The notes below the pieces were generated by a model, which saw nothing but the letters and a program-made list of their open reading frames with translations, ran no database searches and was not told where the DNA came from. From assembly GCA_944548615.1 (NCBI GenBank), contig OX155963.1, positions 24,623,336 through 24,687,335 on the forward strand: 64,000 bases of DNA. Reading direction: 5' to 3'. A program made the position numbers and the translations under genes. This DNA is from Micropterix aruncella (Eukaryota > Arthropoda > Insecta > Lepidoptera > Micropterigidae). Shown one piece after another: positions 63,982 to 64,000 of this stretch. Positions within the stretch are counted from its first letter, which is position 1; each line of letters starts with the position of its first letter.

Positions 63982-64000
63982 CGCAGTCGCATATACGCAC

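Noticed and set aside
1..64000. CRISPR arrays, prokaryotic operons, phage or rRNA genes
   Set aside because: No regularly spaced short repeats, no ribosome-binding-site-linked gene strings and no rRNA signature were seen; the sequence is clearly animal.

Overview
The window is eukaryotic and almost certainly from an insect, most likely a moth or butterfly (Lepidoptera). It is AT-rich, has no operons or ribosome binding sites, and nearly all long reading frames belong to transposable elements. The lepidopteran call rests on familiar repeats (the 'aggaggttctcaattcg' repeat, the 'gagttcgactcgca' repeat) and on CR1-like and LOA-like LINEs, piggyBac-type MITEs, Tc1 and hAT remnants. This is inference; no species-specific gene was identified.

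Host coding sequence is minimal. An ankyrin-repeat exon with canonical splice sites lies on the minus strand (50931-50680). A second minus-strand candidate, 17966-18063, looks like a first coding exon with its own 5' leader. Both end in splice phase 2, so they could be alternative routes into the same downstream exon beyond the window. The window would then be mostly intron of one large minus-strand gene. A weaker plus-strand first-exon candidate is at 41428-41504.

The main structure is a Russian-doll insertion at 30.3-40.7 kb. A LOA-like non-LTR retrotransposon, minus strand and flanked by a perfect 13-bp target-site duplication (TSD), sits in an older repeat. Its reverse-transcriptase frame is split by an apparently complete 5.4-kb CR1-like LINE, flanked by a 5-bp TSD, with intact ORF1 and ORF2. 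Removing the inner element restores an uninterrupted LOA ORF2 of about 1,211 codons.

Elsewhere: 0.3-5 kb holds two more CR1-like copies, one carrying a piggyBac-type MITE at a TTAA site; 7-9.2, 11, 18.5-19.4, 29, 52, 56 and 58 kb carry an unusual GC-rich retroposon-like family (family B); 24.5-25.3 kb is a foldback Tc1 chimera; 52.4-54.3 kb is a hAT element inside a family A repeat; 62-64 kb holds LINE tails. At least eight copies of family A (about 400 bp, ends cacgactgcc/ggcagtcgtg) and three palindromic MITEs (family E) are scattered throughout. Family letters A-M are local labels given here from recurrence inside the window, not database names.
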